From Treponema sp. (lineage in GTDB: Bacteria > Spirochaetota > Spirochaetia > Treponematales > Treponemataceae), in NCBI GenBank assembly GCA_017616165.1, contig JAFZYR010000013.1, positions 20,562 to 84,561 on the forward strand: DNA of 64,000 nt, written 5' to 3'. Of this stretch, positions 8,801 through 16,724 are shown one piece after another; the first letter of the stretch is position 1, and each line of letters begins with the position of its first letter. A model generated the notes under the pieces. The model was not told where the DNA came from, made no database searches, and saw only the letters and a list, made by a program, of their open reading frames with translations. A program made the position numbers and the translations under genes.

Positions 8801-10435
8801 CTTATTTCGCCGCCACCACATCATGATATTTACTCAATCGAAGACCTTGCACAGCTCATATATGATTTGAAAAATGCAAACCGCGCAGCACGCATAAGCG
8901 TAAAGCTTGTAAGTGAAGCAGGTGTAGGTACTATTGCAGCAGGTGTTGCAAAGGCCGGAGCCCAGGTAATTTTGATAAGTGGTCACGACGGTGGAACAGG
9001 TGCTGCTCCTATAAGCTCAATTCATCACGCAGGTTTGCCGTGGGAGCTTGGACTTGCCGAAACCCATCAGACCTTAATTCAAAACGGCTTGCGTGGCCGT
9101 GTTGTGCTTGAAACAGACGGTAAGCTTATGAGCGGACGCGATGTTGTAATAGCAGCCCTGCTTGGTGCAGAAGAGTTTGGCTTTGCAACAGCACCGCTTA
9201 TTGCAATGGGCTGTTCTATGATGCGTGTATGTCAGCTGGATACCTGTCCGTTTGGTGTTGCAACTCAAAACGAAAAGCTGCGTGCCAAGTTCCCTGGCAA
9301 GCCTGAATATGTAGAAAACTTTATGCTGTTCATTGCACAGGAAATGCGCGAGATTATGGCAAAGCTTGGTGTTCGCACAGTAGAAGAGCTTTGCGGCCGA
9401 ACAGATCTGCTTAAGCTCAAGGATAAGCAGGGCTTTAAGAGGGCAGGACTTGTAGATATGAGCCGCGTGCTTGCTTCTTTTGGGACAGGGCAGGCAGACA
9501 AAGAGGCCTGGAAAAAAGACCGATCACTGTTTGACTTTAAGCTTGAAAAAACAATTGATGTTAGAGAGCTGCTCCCGCTTTTTGAAAATAACAAGGATAA
9601 CGCAAAAATGTCCGTACAGATTTCTTCTACAGACAGAACTGTTGGTACAATCCTTGGTTCAGAGATTCAGAAAAAATACGGCAATAGCTTAAAGGATGAT
9701 TCGTTTGTAGTAGAGGTTACCGGAGGTGCCGGCCAGAGCTTTGGAGCCTTTATTCCAAAAGGACTTACCCTGCGTCTTACTGGCGATGCAAACGATGCCT
9801 TTGGTAAGGGCCTTAGCGGCGGAAAGCTTGTAATTAAAAAGCCTCAAAGCTTTAATGGCGAAGCAGAAAAAAATATTATTGTCGGAAACGTTGCTCTGTT
9901 TGGAGCAACAAGCGGAACTGCCTTTATAAACGGTGTTGCCGGTGAGCGCTTCTGCGTTCGTAATTCGGGTGCCACTGTTGTTGCCGAAGGCTGCGGTGAC
10001 CACGGACTTGAATACATGACTGGTGGTGTTGCAGTAATTATGGGCGGAACAGGAAAGAATCTTTGTGCCGGTATGAGCGGCGGTGTTGCTTATGTTCTTG
10101 ATGAAAACCATGATCTTTATAAGCGCATAAATCATGAGCTTGTAAAAATGTACGCACTTGATGATGAAGTAACCACCCTAAAGAATAATTCAGCTGATTC
10201 AACGACTAGCCCGGATGAAATGCTTTTGCACAGTCTTATTGTTGAGCATGCCGAGCTTACAGACAGCGAACGAGCTAAAACAATCCTTGCAAACTGGAAT
10301 TACTATAAAGCCTGCTTTAAAAAGATAATTCCAAACGATTACCTTAGCATAATGACGGAAATTGCCGCCCAGGAAAAAAGCGGTATTGAACATGAAGCTG
10401 CAGTGCTTGCTGCATTCCAAAAGTGCAGTGCATAG
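5867..10435 (+). CDS. gltB: Glutamate synthase large subunit
   Basis: 1522 residues from the ATG at 5867 (GAGGT 8 nt upstream). An in-frame start at 5816 lies inside the leader hairpin and is rejected. A 16-residue propeptide precedes the N-terminal nucleophile Cys in DNCGIGAVVN, so maturation is expected. Order: glutaminase (class II, about 17-400), central domain, FMN synthase domain (SGEGGEKPER, PPPHHDIYSIEDL, SGHDGGTGAAP), 3Fe-4S cysteines in MGCSMMRVCQLDTCPFG near 1121, and a C-terminal GXGXG beta-helix. It transfers the glutamine amide to 2-oxoglutarate. gltD follows 16 bp later. Confidence 0.97.
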   Translation: MQKQRTLYEPSFEHDNCGIGAVVNIDGSKTHAIVDNALSIVEKLEHRAGKDASGETGDGVGILVQISHDFFKKAAADLVGSLGEREYGIGQFFFPSDYDSEKERFEKCCKDEGLKFLGWRKVPVNADVLGKKARECMPQIWQCFIEKPADCSKGLDFDRKLYILRREFEKGPSKIPETPEVSTYVCSLSSRTIVYKGMFLVHELRTFYDDLQSAEYASSLAIVHSRFSTNTQPSWKRAHPNRFIAHNGEINTIRGNVDRMLAREETIASSTLNAAELHKVLPAVDTTGSDSAMLDNTLEFLLMNGVSLPLAVMMCIPEPWKHDDNMPQNKKDFYHYWATMMESWDGPAAILFSDGDLLGATLDRNGLRPSRYYITKDNMLILSSEVGVLDIPEENIKIKSRLQPGRILLVDTVQKKIITDDECKTEYASAYPYGEWLDMNLVHLADLKIPNKKIPVSTQEERNILYRAFGWNYEDVNEMILPMAKTGVEPTASMGVDTPLAVMSEKHPSLFSYFKQLFAQVTNPPIDSLREKIVTDTTVYLGKDGNLLEPVARNCRVLEINNPILTGTDLIKIAALNQPGLKTRTVSILFKENLEAALDKLFAQIDEAYADGYNIIILSDRGVDKAHAAIPAILAVSAVEQYLIRTKKRTAISIILETAEVRDVHQSAMCLGYGARAINPYLAHEAIAELIDQKILDKDYHAAIDDYNKAIMNGIVKIAAKMGISTIQSYQSAQIFEAVGIAADVTQKYFTNTVSRVGGIGLKEIEEDVRYHHDQGFDPSGLTVNTHLDSFGKHKFRRGPQAESHLYNPETIVALQQATHNKDYARFKEYTALVDDNAHPHTLRAMLDFDFAKDGGISIDEVEGVEEIVKRFKTGAMSYGSISEEAHKCMAAAMNHLHGKSNSGEGGEKPERLGTEYNSAIKQVASGRFGVTEEYLLSANEIQIKMAQGAKPGEGGHLPGKKVYPWIAKTRYATPGVALISPPPHHDIYSIEDLAQLIYDLKNANRAARISVKLVSEAGVGTIAAGVAKAGAQVILISGHDGGTGAAPISSIHHAGLPWELGLAETHQTLIQNGLRGRVVLETDGKLMSGRDVVIAALLGAEEFGFATAPLIAMGCSMMRVCQLDTCPFGVATQNEKLRAKFPGKPEYVENFMLFIAQEMREIMAKLGVRTVEELCGRTDLLKLKDKQGFKRAGLVDMSRVLASFGTGQADKEAWKKDRSLFDFKLEKTIDVRELLPLFENNKDNAKMSVQISSTDRTVGTILGSEIQKKYGNSLKDDSFVVEVTGGAGQSFGAFIPKGLTLRLTGDANDAFGKGLSGGKLVIKKPQSFNGEAEKNIIVGNVALFGATSGTAFINGVAGERFCVRNSGATVVAEGCGDHGLEYMTGGVAVIMGGTGKNLCAGMSGGVAYVLDENHDLYKRINHELVKMYALDDEVTTLKNNSADSTTSPDEMLLHSLIVEHAELTDSERAKTILANWNYYKACFKKIIPNDYLSIMTEIAAQEKSGIEHEAAVLAAFQKCSA

Positions 10436-10451
10436 GTAAAGGGGGTCACAT

Positions 10452-12014
10452 ATGGCAAAACCAACAGGATTTTTAGATTACGAAAGAATAGAAAACGGTA
10501 ATGTTCCGCCTTTGGAACGTATAAAAAACTTTAAGGAATTTCATCCAAAGCTGGACGAAAAGGCACGACGGGAACAGGCTGCACGCTGTATGAACTGTGG
10601 TGTTCCTATGTGTCAGAGTGCAATCAAGCTTGGCGGTATGGTAACCGGCTGTCCTTTGCACAATTATATTCCCGAATGGAATGACGCACTTTTTAACGGA
10701 CAGTTTGATATGGCTGCCTGGAGACTTTTAAAAACCTCAAGCTTTCCGGAGTTTACAGGTCGCGTATGTCCCGCTCTTTGTGAAAAGGCCTGTAACTGCG
10801 GTAGCCCAGTAGTTGGAGAAGGCGCCGTTACTGTTCACGACAATGAGCTTTATATTATAGAAAAAGCCTTTGAAACCGGTTATATGAAGCCTCAGATTCC
10901 TCAAAAGCGCAGCGGAAAAAAGGTTGCGGTTGTCGGCTCTGGTCCTGCGGGACTTGCTGCTGCAGACTGGCTCAATCGTCGTGGTCACAGCGTTACGGTT
11001 TATGAGCGCGAGGATAAGGCAGGCGGTCTTTTGATGTACGGTATTCCAAATATGAAGCTGGACAAAAAAATTGTAGAACGCCGCGTAGAGCTTATGAAGG
11101 CCGAGGGTGTTGAGTTTGTGTTTAATGCAGATGTTGGCCGTGAGGTTTCGGCACAGAAGCTTCTTGAAGGCTATGATGCAGTAGCACTTTGCTGCGGTGC
11201 AAAAAAAGCACGAACACTTGCTGCCAAAGGAATAGAAACCGGGGGAGTTATGTTTGCAGTTGATTTTCTTAAGGCTGTAACAAAATGTGTAGTTCAAACC
11301 TCCCAGGCACTTGAAAAAATACAGATGGATGCAACCAATGAACAGATTGCGGCAAGCCTTATGGAAAAATATGGAATTCAGGTTGCCGGAAAAAAGGTTG
11401 TAATTGTAGGTGGCGGTGATACAGGAAACGACTGCTGTGGTTCTGCAATAAGACTGGGCGCTTCTGGTGTTACACAGATAGAAATGATGCCGTGCCCGCC
11501 TGTAGAACGCGCTGCTGATAATCCATGGCCGCAGTGGCCTAAAACCTTAAAGGTAGATTACGGGGCCGAAGAAAGCCTTGCAAAATTTGGAAATGATCCT
11601 CGTATATATGAAACTACAGTAAAGGAAGTAATGAGCGAGGACGGTCATATAACTGCAGTACGTACAGTCGAAGTTGAATTTAAAATGATTGACGGAAAAA
11701 GGCAGCTTGTTGAACGCGAAGGAACAGAAAAAACTTTGCCTTGTGATCTTCTGCTTGTAGCCGCTGGCTTTACCGGTTGTGAAGAATATACACCGCAGGC
11801 CTTTGGTACAGAGCTTGGACTAAGAGGTACAGTAGCTTCCTTTGGAGAAGCAACACAAGAGCTTGCAAGTCCTAACGGTTATGCAACCAGCGTTCCAAAG
11901 ATATTTACCGCCGGAGATATGCATCGTGGTCAGTCACTTGTTGTCTGGGCAATTGCCGAGGGCCGCGAGTGTGCAAAGCAGATAGATTCCTTCTTATTAA
12001 AAGAGGCAGAATAA
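10452..12014 (+). CDS. gltD: Glutamate synthase small subunit
   Basis: 520 residues. The N-terminal Fe-S region has CMNCGVPMC near residue 46 and further cysteines at CPALCEKACNCG. It is followed by an FAD-binding VVGSGPAGLAAA near 160 and an NADPH-binding VIVGGGDTGND near 318. It feeds NADPH electrons through Fe-S clusters to GltB. It starts 16 bp after gltB behind AAAGGGGG, and purF begins 1 bp after its stop, so gltB-gltD-purF is a tight operon. Confidence 0.97.
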   Translation: MAKPTGFLDYERIENGNVPPLERIKNFKEFHPKLDEKARREQAARCMNCGVPMCQSAIKLGGMVTGCPLHNYIPEWNDALFNGQFDMAAWRLLKTSSFPEFTGRVCPALCEKACNCGSPVVGEGAVTVHDNELYIIEKAFETGYMKPQIPQKRSGKKVAVVGSGPAGLAAADWLNRRGHSVTVYEREDKAGGLLMYGIPNMKLDKKIVERRVELMKAEGVEFVFNADVGREVSAQKLLEGYDAVALCCGAKKARTLAAKGIETGGVMFAVDFLKAVTKCVVQTSQALEKIQMDATNEQIAASLMEKYGIQVAGKKVVIVGGGDTGNDCCGSAIRLGASGVTQIEMMPCPPVERAADNPWPQWPKTLKVDYGAEESLAKFGNDPRIYETTVKEVMSEDGHITAVRTVEVEFKMIDGKRQLVEREGTEKTLPCDLLLVAAGFTGCEEYTPQAFGTELGLRGTVASFGEATQELASPNGYATSVPKIFTAGDMHRGQSLVVWAIAEGRECAKQIDSFLLKEAE

Positions 12015-12015
12015 A

Positions 12016-13416
12016 ATGGGCCTGCGTGATGAATGTGGTGTTGCAGGTATTTACGGGGTGCCGCAATCTGCACATCTTGCCTATTATGCATTAACAAGTC
12101 TTCAGCACCGTGGACAGGAAAGTGCCGGTATAGCTGTAAGCAGCGGAAATTCCGATGAGCGCATAAAGCTTTATAAGGGCATGGGCCTTGTCGGTGAGGT
12201 TTTTAAAAGCGAACATCTTGATGACCTTAAGGGTAATATTGCCCTGGGACATGTACGCTATGCAACTGCCGGAGGCCGCACAATTGAAAATGCACAGCCG
12301 TTTTTAAATACCTATAAATTCGGTTCCATTGCACTTGCCCATAACGGACAGCTTGTAAATCATACTGAGCTGCGTACGCTTCTGGAGGACAGCGGCTGTA
12401 CCTTTAGTTCTACCAGTGACAGTGAGGTTATCTTAAAGCTTATTGTCCGTAAATTCATAGAGCAGGGTGGAAAACCTGGCCGCACTATTGAAGAGCATTA
12501 TGACGAAAATAAAAAGCTCTTTGAGACTGCAATTGTAGAAACCGCGCGTCTTATAAAGGGCTCGTTTGCACTTTGTATAATGACCGAAAATATGCTCATT
12601 GCCGTGCGCGACCTTAATGGAATAAGACCCTTGTGTATAGGCAAGGCTGGTGACGGTTATATAGTAACCTCTGAAACCTGTGCCATTGATGCAGTAAACG
12701 GTACCTTTATACGCGATATAGCTCCCGGCGAAATTGTATTTATAGATAAAAACGGCCTGCGTTCCGTGCAATATGACCAGCCAAAAAAGCAGACCTGTAT
12801 TTTTGAATATGTTTATTTTGCACGCCCTGACAGTGTTATAGACGGAATTCCTGTTCAGCAGGCACGCTACAAGATGGGCGAGGTGCTTGCCCGCGAAAGT
12901 AAGATTGCTGCCGATGTTGTAATAGGTGTACCCGACAGCGGAATTGGTGCTGCCATGGGTTATGCCAGAGAAAGCGGTATTCCTTATGTAACCGGTATTG
13001 TCAAGAATAAATATATTGGCCGTACCTTTATTGCTCCAACCCAGAGCGAACGCGAAAATCTTGTCTTTGTAAAGCTCAATGCAATTGCAAGCGATCTTGT
13101 CGGCAAGCGTGTCGTAGTTATTGATGATTCGATTGTTCGTGGAACTACAAGCCGCCGTCTTGTTCAGATTTTAAGAAGGGCAGGTGCAAAGGAAGTTCAT
13201 TTCCGAGTAAGCTCACCGCCTGTAAAGTTTCCATGCCATCTTGGAATAGACACTCCAAGCAAGGGAGAGCTCATTTCAAGCACACATGAACTGGAAGAAA
13301 TTCGTAAGGAAATTGGTGCAGACAGTCTTGCCTTTATTTCTCTGGAAGGAATGCTCGAAGCCTTGGGCGCCAGTGATTTTTGCAAGGGCTGCTTTAGCGG
13401 AGAATATCCGGTATAA
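12016..13416 (+). CDS. purF: Amidophosphoribosyltransferase
   Basis: 466 residues. It performs the first step of purine synthesis, making phosphoribosylamine from PRPP and glutamine. The class II glutaminase nucleophile is Cys7 in MGLRDECGVAGIYG, after a six-residue propeptide. The phosphoribosyltransferase PRPP loop VVVIDDSIVRGTT is near residue 363. C-terminal cysteines (FCKGCFSG) suggest a Bacillus-type Fe-S enzyme, though the ligand set cannot be confirmed by eye. It is last in the gltB-gltD-purF run and converges on the repressor gene with a 4-bp gap. Confidence 0.96.
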   Translation: MGLRDECGVAGIYGVPQSAHLAYYALTSLQHRGQESAGIAVSSGNSDERIKLYKGMGLVGEVFKSEHLDDLKGNIALGHVRYATAGGRTIENAQPFLNTYKFGSIALAHNGQLVNHTELRTLLEDSGCTFSSTSDSEVILKLIVRKFIEQGGKPGRTIEEHYDENKKLFETAIVETARLIKGSFALCIMTENMLIAVRDLNGIRPLCIGKAGDGYIVTSETCAIDAVNGTFIRDIAPGEIVFIDKNGLRSVQYDQPKKQTCIFEYVYFARPDSVIDGIPVQQARYKMGEVLARESKIAADVVIGVPDSGIGAAMGYARESGIPYVTGIVKNKYIGRTFIAPTQSERENLVFVKLNAIASDLVGKRVVVIDDSIVRGTTSRRLVQILRRAGAKEVHFRVSSPPVKFPCHLGIDTPSKGELISSTHELEEIRKEIGADSLAFISLEGMLEALGASDFCKGCFSGEYPV

Positions 13417-13420
13417 GTGC

Positions 13421-14041
13421 CTAGCCCTGAACCTTGTGCACTACATAACGAACCTTTCCAACAACGCGAAAATCCTGACTTTCTCCGTTTTCGGTCATTT
13501 CGGAATATTTTTTGTTGTCCGAAATTATGCGCACAAAATCCTTGTCTCTTTGTAATCGTTTTACAAAGCCTGCACCCTTGTAGTTTATTACATAAATGCC
13601 GTCTGCTCCGTCATAGCCAAAACGGTCAAACAGAATTATATCATCATCATAAAGAGTAGGCTCCATACTGTCACCGCGTACATAAGAGGCACTCATGCTT
13701 TCGTGATATTTTTTTAGGTGAGAAGGAAGCGCTACGTAATCAATTATTTCTGCGGTATCCAAAAGCTCCTGCCCGCGGCCTGCAGAAAGTGCCTGCTCAT
13801 AAACCGGAATATTTATTACATCCTTTGCAGGAAGCTCGGGGTAGGCCTTAAATTCTTCCATGGTAAGGCCAAAGGCATCTACAATTTTAAGCGCTTCTTC
13901 AAAGCCCGGCAGCCTTCCAAGTGATATTTTATTGCGCAGCGAACCAAGCACGAGCCCTGTTTTTTCGCAAAGCCATTCCTGATTTTCACCGCGTTCAGAG
14001 AGGAGCATTTTTATTTTTTTCCAGAAGCTTTGCGCATCCAT
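13421..14041 (-). CDS. LexA/CI-type repressor with intact S24 autoprotease
   Basis: 206 residues from the ATG at 14041; a TTG ten codons upstream is also in frame. The N-terminal 65 residues look like a helix-turn-helix (ENQEWLCEKTGLVLGSLRNK). The C-terminal S24 domain keeps a candidate cleavage site Ala87-Gly88 (QALSAGRGQ), the nucleophile Ser125 in VRGDSMEPTL and the general base Lys161 in GFVKRLQ. It is therefore a plausible RecA-triggered self-cleaving repressor. It is divergent from umuD'-umuC, with an inverted repeat between them that is the natural operator candidate. It differs from standard LexA, so it is probably a locus-specific regulator. Confidence 0.85.
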   Translation of the reverse strand: MDAQSFWKKIKMLLSERGENQEWLCEKTGLVLGSLRNKISLGRLPGFEEALKIVDAFGLTMEEFKAYPELPAKDVINIPVYEQALSAGRGQELLDTAEIIDYVALPSHLKKYHESMSASYVRGDSMEPTLYDDDIILFDRFGYDGADGIYVINYKGAGFVKRLQRDKDFVRIISDNKKYSEMTENGESQDFRVVGKVRYVVHKVQG

Positions 14042-14104
14042 ACCACACCCGTTATGCTGAATTTGTCTCAACAGCTATATTTTACAATGATTTTTAAAAA
14101 AAAT

Positions 14105-14124
14105 AAATAACCAAACGGTTATTT
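14105..14124. promoter_or_regulatory. Candidate operator of the umuD'-umuC repressor
   Basis: Perfect inverted repeat AAATAACC, four nt, GGTTATTT, lying 3 bp before the -35 box of the umuD' promoter and in the divergent gap with the repressor gene. Binding is inferred from position and symmetry only. Confidence 0.6.
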
Positions 14125-14127
14125 TAA

Positions 14128-14156
14128 TTGACAAATAATTAAACACGCATTATCAT
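14128..14156 (+). promoter_or_regulatory. umuD' promoter, near-leaderless
   Basis: TTGACA (14128-14133), 17-nt spacer, TATCAT (14151-14156). The start codon is only 9 nt after the -10 box and has no Shine-Dalgarno. Confidence 0.65.
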
Positions 14157-14165
14157 CAATTTATA

Positions 14166-14471
14166 ATGATAACAGGATTTCCCAGTCCCGCACAGGGCTA
14201 CGAAAGCAAGGGCATAGACTTAAACCAGGTTCTCATCACGCATCCGTCTGCAACTGTTTTTATGCAGATTCAAAGCTCGCGCTATCGTAATATGGGAATT
14301 TACGACGGAGACCTTCTGATTATAGACCGGGCAAAGGCTATTAATCCAAACAGTCTGGTAGTTTATGAATCGGAGGGGCATTTTGTTCTTGGGCGTGTCT
14401 TTAATATCAAGGAACAGACGATTATAACCGGTGCAATTACTCATGTCATTCATACGGTAAAGGAAGTTTAA
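14166..14471 (+). CDS. umuD: UmuD'-like polymerase V subunit, encoded pre-processed and without protease residues
   Basis: 101 residues. The protein begins MITGFPSPAQGYE; in E. coli UmuD the RecA-stimulated cut falls between Cys24 and Gly25 of CGFPSPAADY, so this gene encodes essentially the mature UmuD' form. It aligns without gaps (IDLNQVLITHPSATVFM, YDGDLLIIDRA). At the position of catalytic Ser60 it has Arg39 (QSSRYRNMG for ASGDSMIDG), and at Lys97 it has Gly76 (GHFVLGRV for GEFTVKKL). It cannot self-cleave and does not need to. No upstream extension is possible: an in-frame stop lies at 14136-14138 with no start codon between. umuC follows after 6 bp. Confidence 0.88.
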   Translation: MITGFPSPAQGYESKGIDLNQVLITHPSATVFMQIQSSRYRNMGIYDGDLLIIDRAKAINPNSLVVYESEGHFVLGRVFNIKEQTIITGAITHVIHTVKEV

Positions 14472-14477
14472 AAGGCT

Positions 14478-15734
14478 ATGATTTTACATGCAGATGGAAA
14501 CTCCTTTTATGCATCCTGCGAGCAGATTTACCGCCCGGATCTTCGCGGAAAGCCTGTTGCCGTACTTTCCAACAACGATGGAATTATTATTGCCCTTAAT
14601 AAGGAAGCAAAGGCCTGCGGCATAAAGCGCGGAGATCCTTTTTTTAAGGTGCGGGACCTTTGTGAACGCAGGGGTGTCACAATTTTTTCCAGCAATTACA
14701 CACTGTATGCAGATATAAGCCGCCGCATAACCTCCATCTATCTGGAATATGCCCCCGATATAGAAGAATATTCCATAGACGAAGCCTTTTTGTTTTTTGA
14801 CAAGTGCAGCTGGAGCATAAAGGATTATGAAGAAATAGGGCAGGACCTTAAGCACCGCATTTACAAGGAGGTGGGAATACCCATCTGCGTAGGAGCGGCA
14901 CCCACCAAAACCCTTGCCAAGCTCTACAATAAAAATGCAAAAAAGCACAACGGGGTTTTTGTTTATAATCCGCTGCAGGTTGATGAGCTTCTGGAACAGA
15001 CTGAATGCAGTACAATCTGGGGAATAGGACCTGCACGTGCCAGAAAGCTTGCCCATCATGGAATTAAAAATGCACTCATGCTCAAGCATATGCCCCTGTG
15101 CGATGCCAAACGCCTTCTTACAATTCAGGGCTTTGCTACAGTGCAGGAGCTCAACGGCATACGTTCAATAGAAAAAATTACCCGCGAAAAAAAAGACGTA
15201 ATTACCTCAAGCCGCCAGTTTTCAATTAAGGTTTATGACCTGGCTACCCTGGAATGTGCACTTGTAGAATACACCGAAATTGCAGTGGAACGCCTGCGCA
15301 AACAAAACAGCGAATGTCAGGCAGTTCAGGTGACCATTTCCACCTGCAATTATTATTCAGAGGACACCCAAAGTCAGTATTCAAATGCCGCTATTGTTCA
15401 GCTGCCAAGGCTTACCTCGTACACACCCGATATTGTAAATGCCGCCCGCATGGCCCTGCCGCATATTTACCGCAAGGGCTACGGCTATAAGGTTATAATG
15501 GTGACCCTACTGGAAATTAAACCCGCGCAGTATCAGTTTTATTTATGGACAGATCCCATGGAGGACATAAAAAAAATTAATCTTATGGAGGCGGTAGACA
15601 AAATTACCTGTGCCTACGGGCGGCATAGTCTTACACTTGCCAAGGCCTGGACTAAGGACGGCTGGCAGATGAAGCGCGAATACCTGAGTCCTTGCATGAC
15701 TACCGACATCCAGAAGCTGCCGGCTGTAAAATGA
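14478..15734 (+). CDS. umuC: Y-family translesion DNA polymerase UmuC
   Basis: 418 residues, the normal UmuC length. Catalytic motifs are present: HADGNSFYASCE (metal ligand Asp near residue 5) and EEYSIDEAFLFF near residue 96. The palm/finger region NNDGIIIALNKEAKACGIKRGDP and the C-terminal LSPCMTT signature are typical. With UmuD' it forms an error-prone translesion polymerase acting at damaged replication forks. It sits 6 bp after umuD' behind AAAAGG, so it shares the repressed promoter. It converges on tRNA-Pro. Confidence 0.95.
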   Translation: MILHADGNSFYASCEQIYRPDLRGKPVAVLSNNDGIIIALNKEAKACGIKRGDPFFKVRDLCERRGVTIFSSNYTLYADISRRITSIYLEYAPDIEEYSIDEAFLFFDKCSWSIKDYEEIGQDLKHRIYKEVGIPICVGAAPTKTLAKLYNKNAKKHNGVFVYNPLQVDELLEQTECSTIWGIGPARARKLAHHGIKNALMLKHMPLCDAKRLLTIQGFATVQELNGIRSIEKITREKKDVITSSRQFSIKVYDLATLECALVEYTEIAVERLRKQNSECQAVQVTISTCNYYSEDTQSQYSNAAIVQLPRLTSYTPDIVNAARMALPHIYRKGYGYKVIMVTLLEIKPAQYQFYLWTDPMEDIKKINLMEAVDKITCAYGRHSLTLAKAWTKDGWQMKREYLSPCMTTDIQKLPAVK

Positions 15735-15755
15735 ATTAATAAAGAAGAAATACAA

Positions 15756-15830
15756 TTCGGGTAAGGCGGATTTGAACCGCCGACCCCTAACTCCCGAAGC
15801 TAGTGCGCTACCAGCTGCGCTATTACCCGA
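15756..15830 (-). tRNA. tRNA-Pro (CGG)
   Basis: A 75-nt cloverleaf on the minus strand: acceptor TCGGGTA/TACCCGA, T-arm GGCGG-TTCAAAT-CCGCC, anticodon stem CTAGC/GTTAG and loop TTCGGGA, which gives anticodon CGG. CCA is not encoded. It begins about 13 nt after the T-run of the tRNA-Asp terminator. Confidence 0.9.
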
Positions 15831-15842
15831 AATTGATATATG

Positions 15843-15875
15843 AAAAAAAATAAAGCCTTCCAGAACGGAAGGCTT
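15843..15875 (-). terminator. Terminator between tRNA-Asp and tRNA-Pro
   Basis: AAGCCTTCC, 5-nt loop, GGAAGGCTT, then TATTTTTTTT on the minus strand. It is a strong intrinsic terminator right after tRNA-Asp. Confidence 0.8.
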
Positions 15876-15877
15876 AG

Positions 15878-15951
15878 CGCGAGCGGCGGGGCTCGAACCC
15901 GCGATCTCCGGCGTGACAGGCCAGCGCGATAACCAGCTTCGCTACGCCCGC
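15878..15951 (-). tRNA. tRNA-Asp (GTC)
   Basis: A 74-nt cloverleaf on the minus strand: acceptor GCGGGCG/CGCTCGC (one G-U), T-arm GCGGG-TTCGAGC-CCCGC, anticodon stem CTGGC/GCCGG and loop CTGTCAC, giving anticodon GTC. The discriminator is G, as expected for Asp. CCA is not encoded. Confidence 0.93.
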
Positions 15952-16018
15952 GTGATTTTTAAATAATACTGAAAACGGGCGGTTATGTCAACAGGGGAGC
16001 GGGGCAATTTATATTTTT

Positions 16019-16693
16019 TTATGCAAAATAATCAGGATATTTTTTCTGGATTTCGGCAACATCTATGCGGGTGCGTGTAATGTGCTCGTAAGTACATTTT
16101 TTTGCAAGCTCGCCGTCGTGTTCCTTTATTGCTTCTAAAATCTGCTTGTGCTGGCGGATAATAGGAGATCTGTCTGCACCCTGAACCCTGAGCTCACGGA
16201 AGCGGTCGTGGTGAATGTTCATAGCCTTAACCATATAGTAGCACTGCATCTTGTTTGTAATTGCATACATCTTCTGGTGGAAGGCGTTATCCATTTCCAT
16301 AAACTTGTCTATATTATTCTGCTTGAGTAAAAACTCCTGCAGCTCAATATTATCTGTCAATTCCTTTATGTCTTCTTCTGTTGCCATAAGGGCAGCCTGT
16401 TCTGTAACTGCAGACTCAAGCGTAGCGCGTACAAATACGGCTTCTTCAATAAGCTCGCTGTCTATAAGACTTACAAGGCTTCCCTTCTGAGGGAAAACTT
16501 CTATAATCCTTGATTTAGAAAGCTCCTGCAGGGCCTCGTGAACCGGTGTGCGCGAAAGCTCCAGCTCGTCTGCCAGATCCTGTTCGCTGAGCATTGTGCC
16601 GGGCTTGAGTACCAGCTTGATTATATTATCCCTTATTACACGGAATGCATAATCCCTGTTAGATTCTTTTGGCAGCTTTTCAATGTTTTTCAT
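16019..16693 (-). CDS. GntR/FadR-family transcriptional regulator (FCD domain)
   Basis: 224 residues. An N-terminal winged helix (LKPGTMLSEQDLADELELSRTP) is followed by a helical FCD ligand domain (residues about 85-215) with HQKMY and IIRQHKQILEAI, the metal/ligand-type motifs of the group. AAGGA precedes the ATG at 16693. It is divergent from the sugar importer operon, and perfect palindromes lie in the shared gap, so it probably controls that operon in response to a sugar acid or related inducer. The ligand is unknown. Confidence 0.9.
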   Translation of the reverse strand: MKNIEKLPKESNRDYAFRVIRDNIIKLVLKPGTMLSEQDLADELELSRTPVHEALQELSKSRIIEVFPQKGSLVSLIDSELIEEAVFVRATLESAVTEQAALMATEEDIKELTDNIELQEFLLKQNNIDKFMEMDNAFHQKMYAITNKMQCYYMVKAMNIHHDRFRELRVQGADRSPIIRQHKQILEAIKEHDGELAKKCTYEHITRTRIDVAEIQKKYPDYFA

Positions 16694-16724
16694 ATAAAAT
16701 CCTTAAAAAAAATATTTTTTTTTC

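Noticed and set aside
8051..10135. Several 70-150 residue frames antisense to gltB (and similar ones opposite clpB, sbcC, greA and the ABC genes)
   Set aside because: No ribosome sites, Cys/Tyr/Ile-rich composition and exact opposition to conserved coding sequence mark them as shadows.
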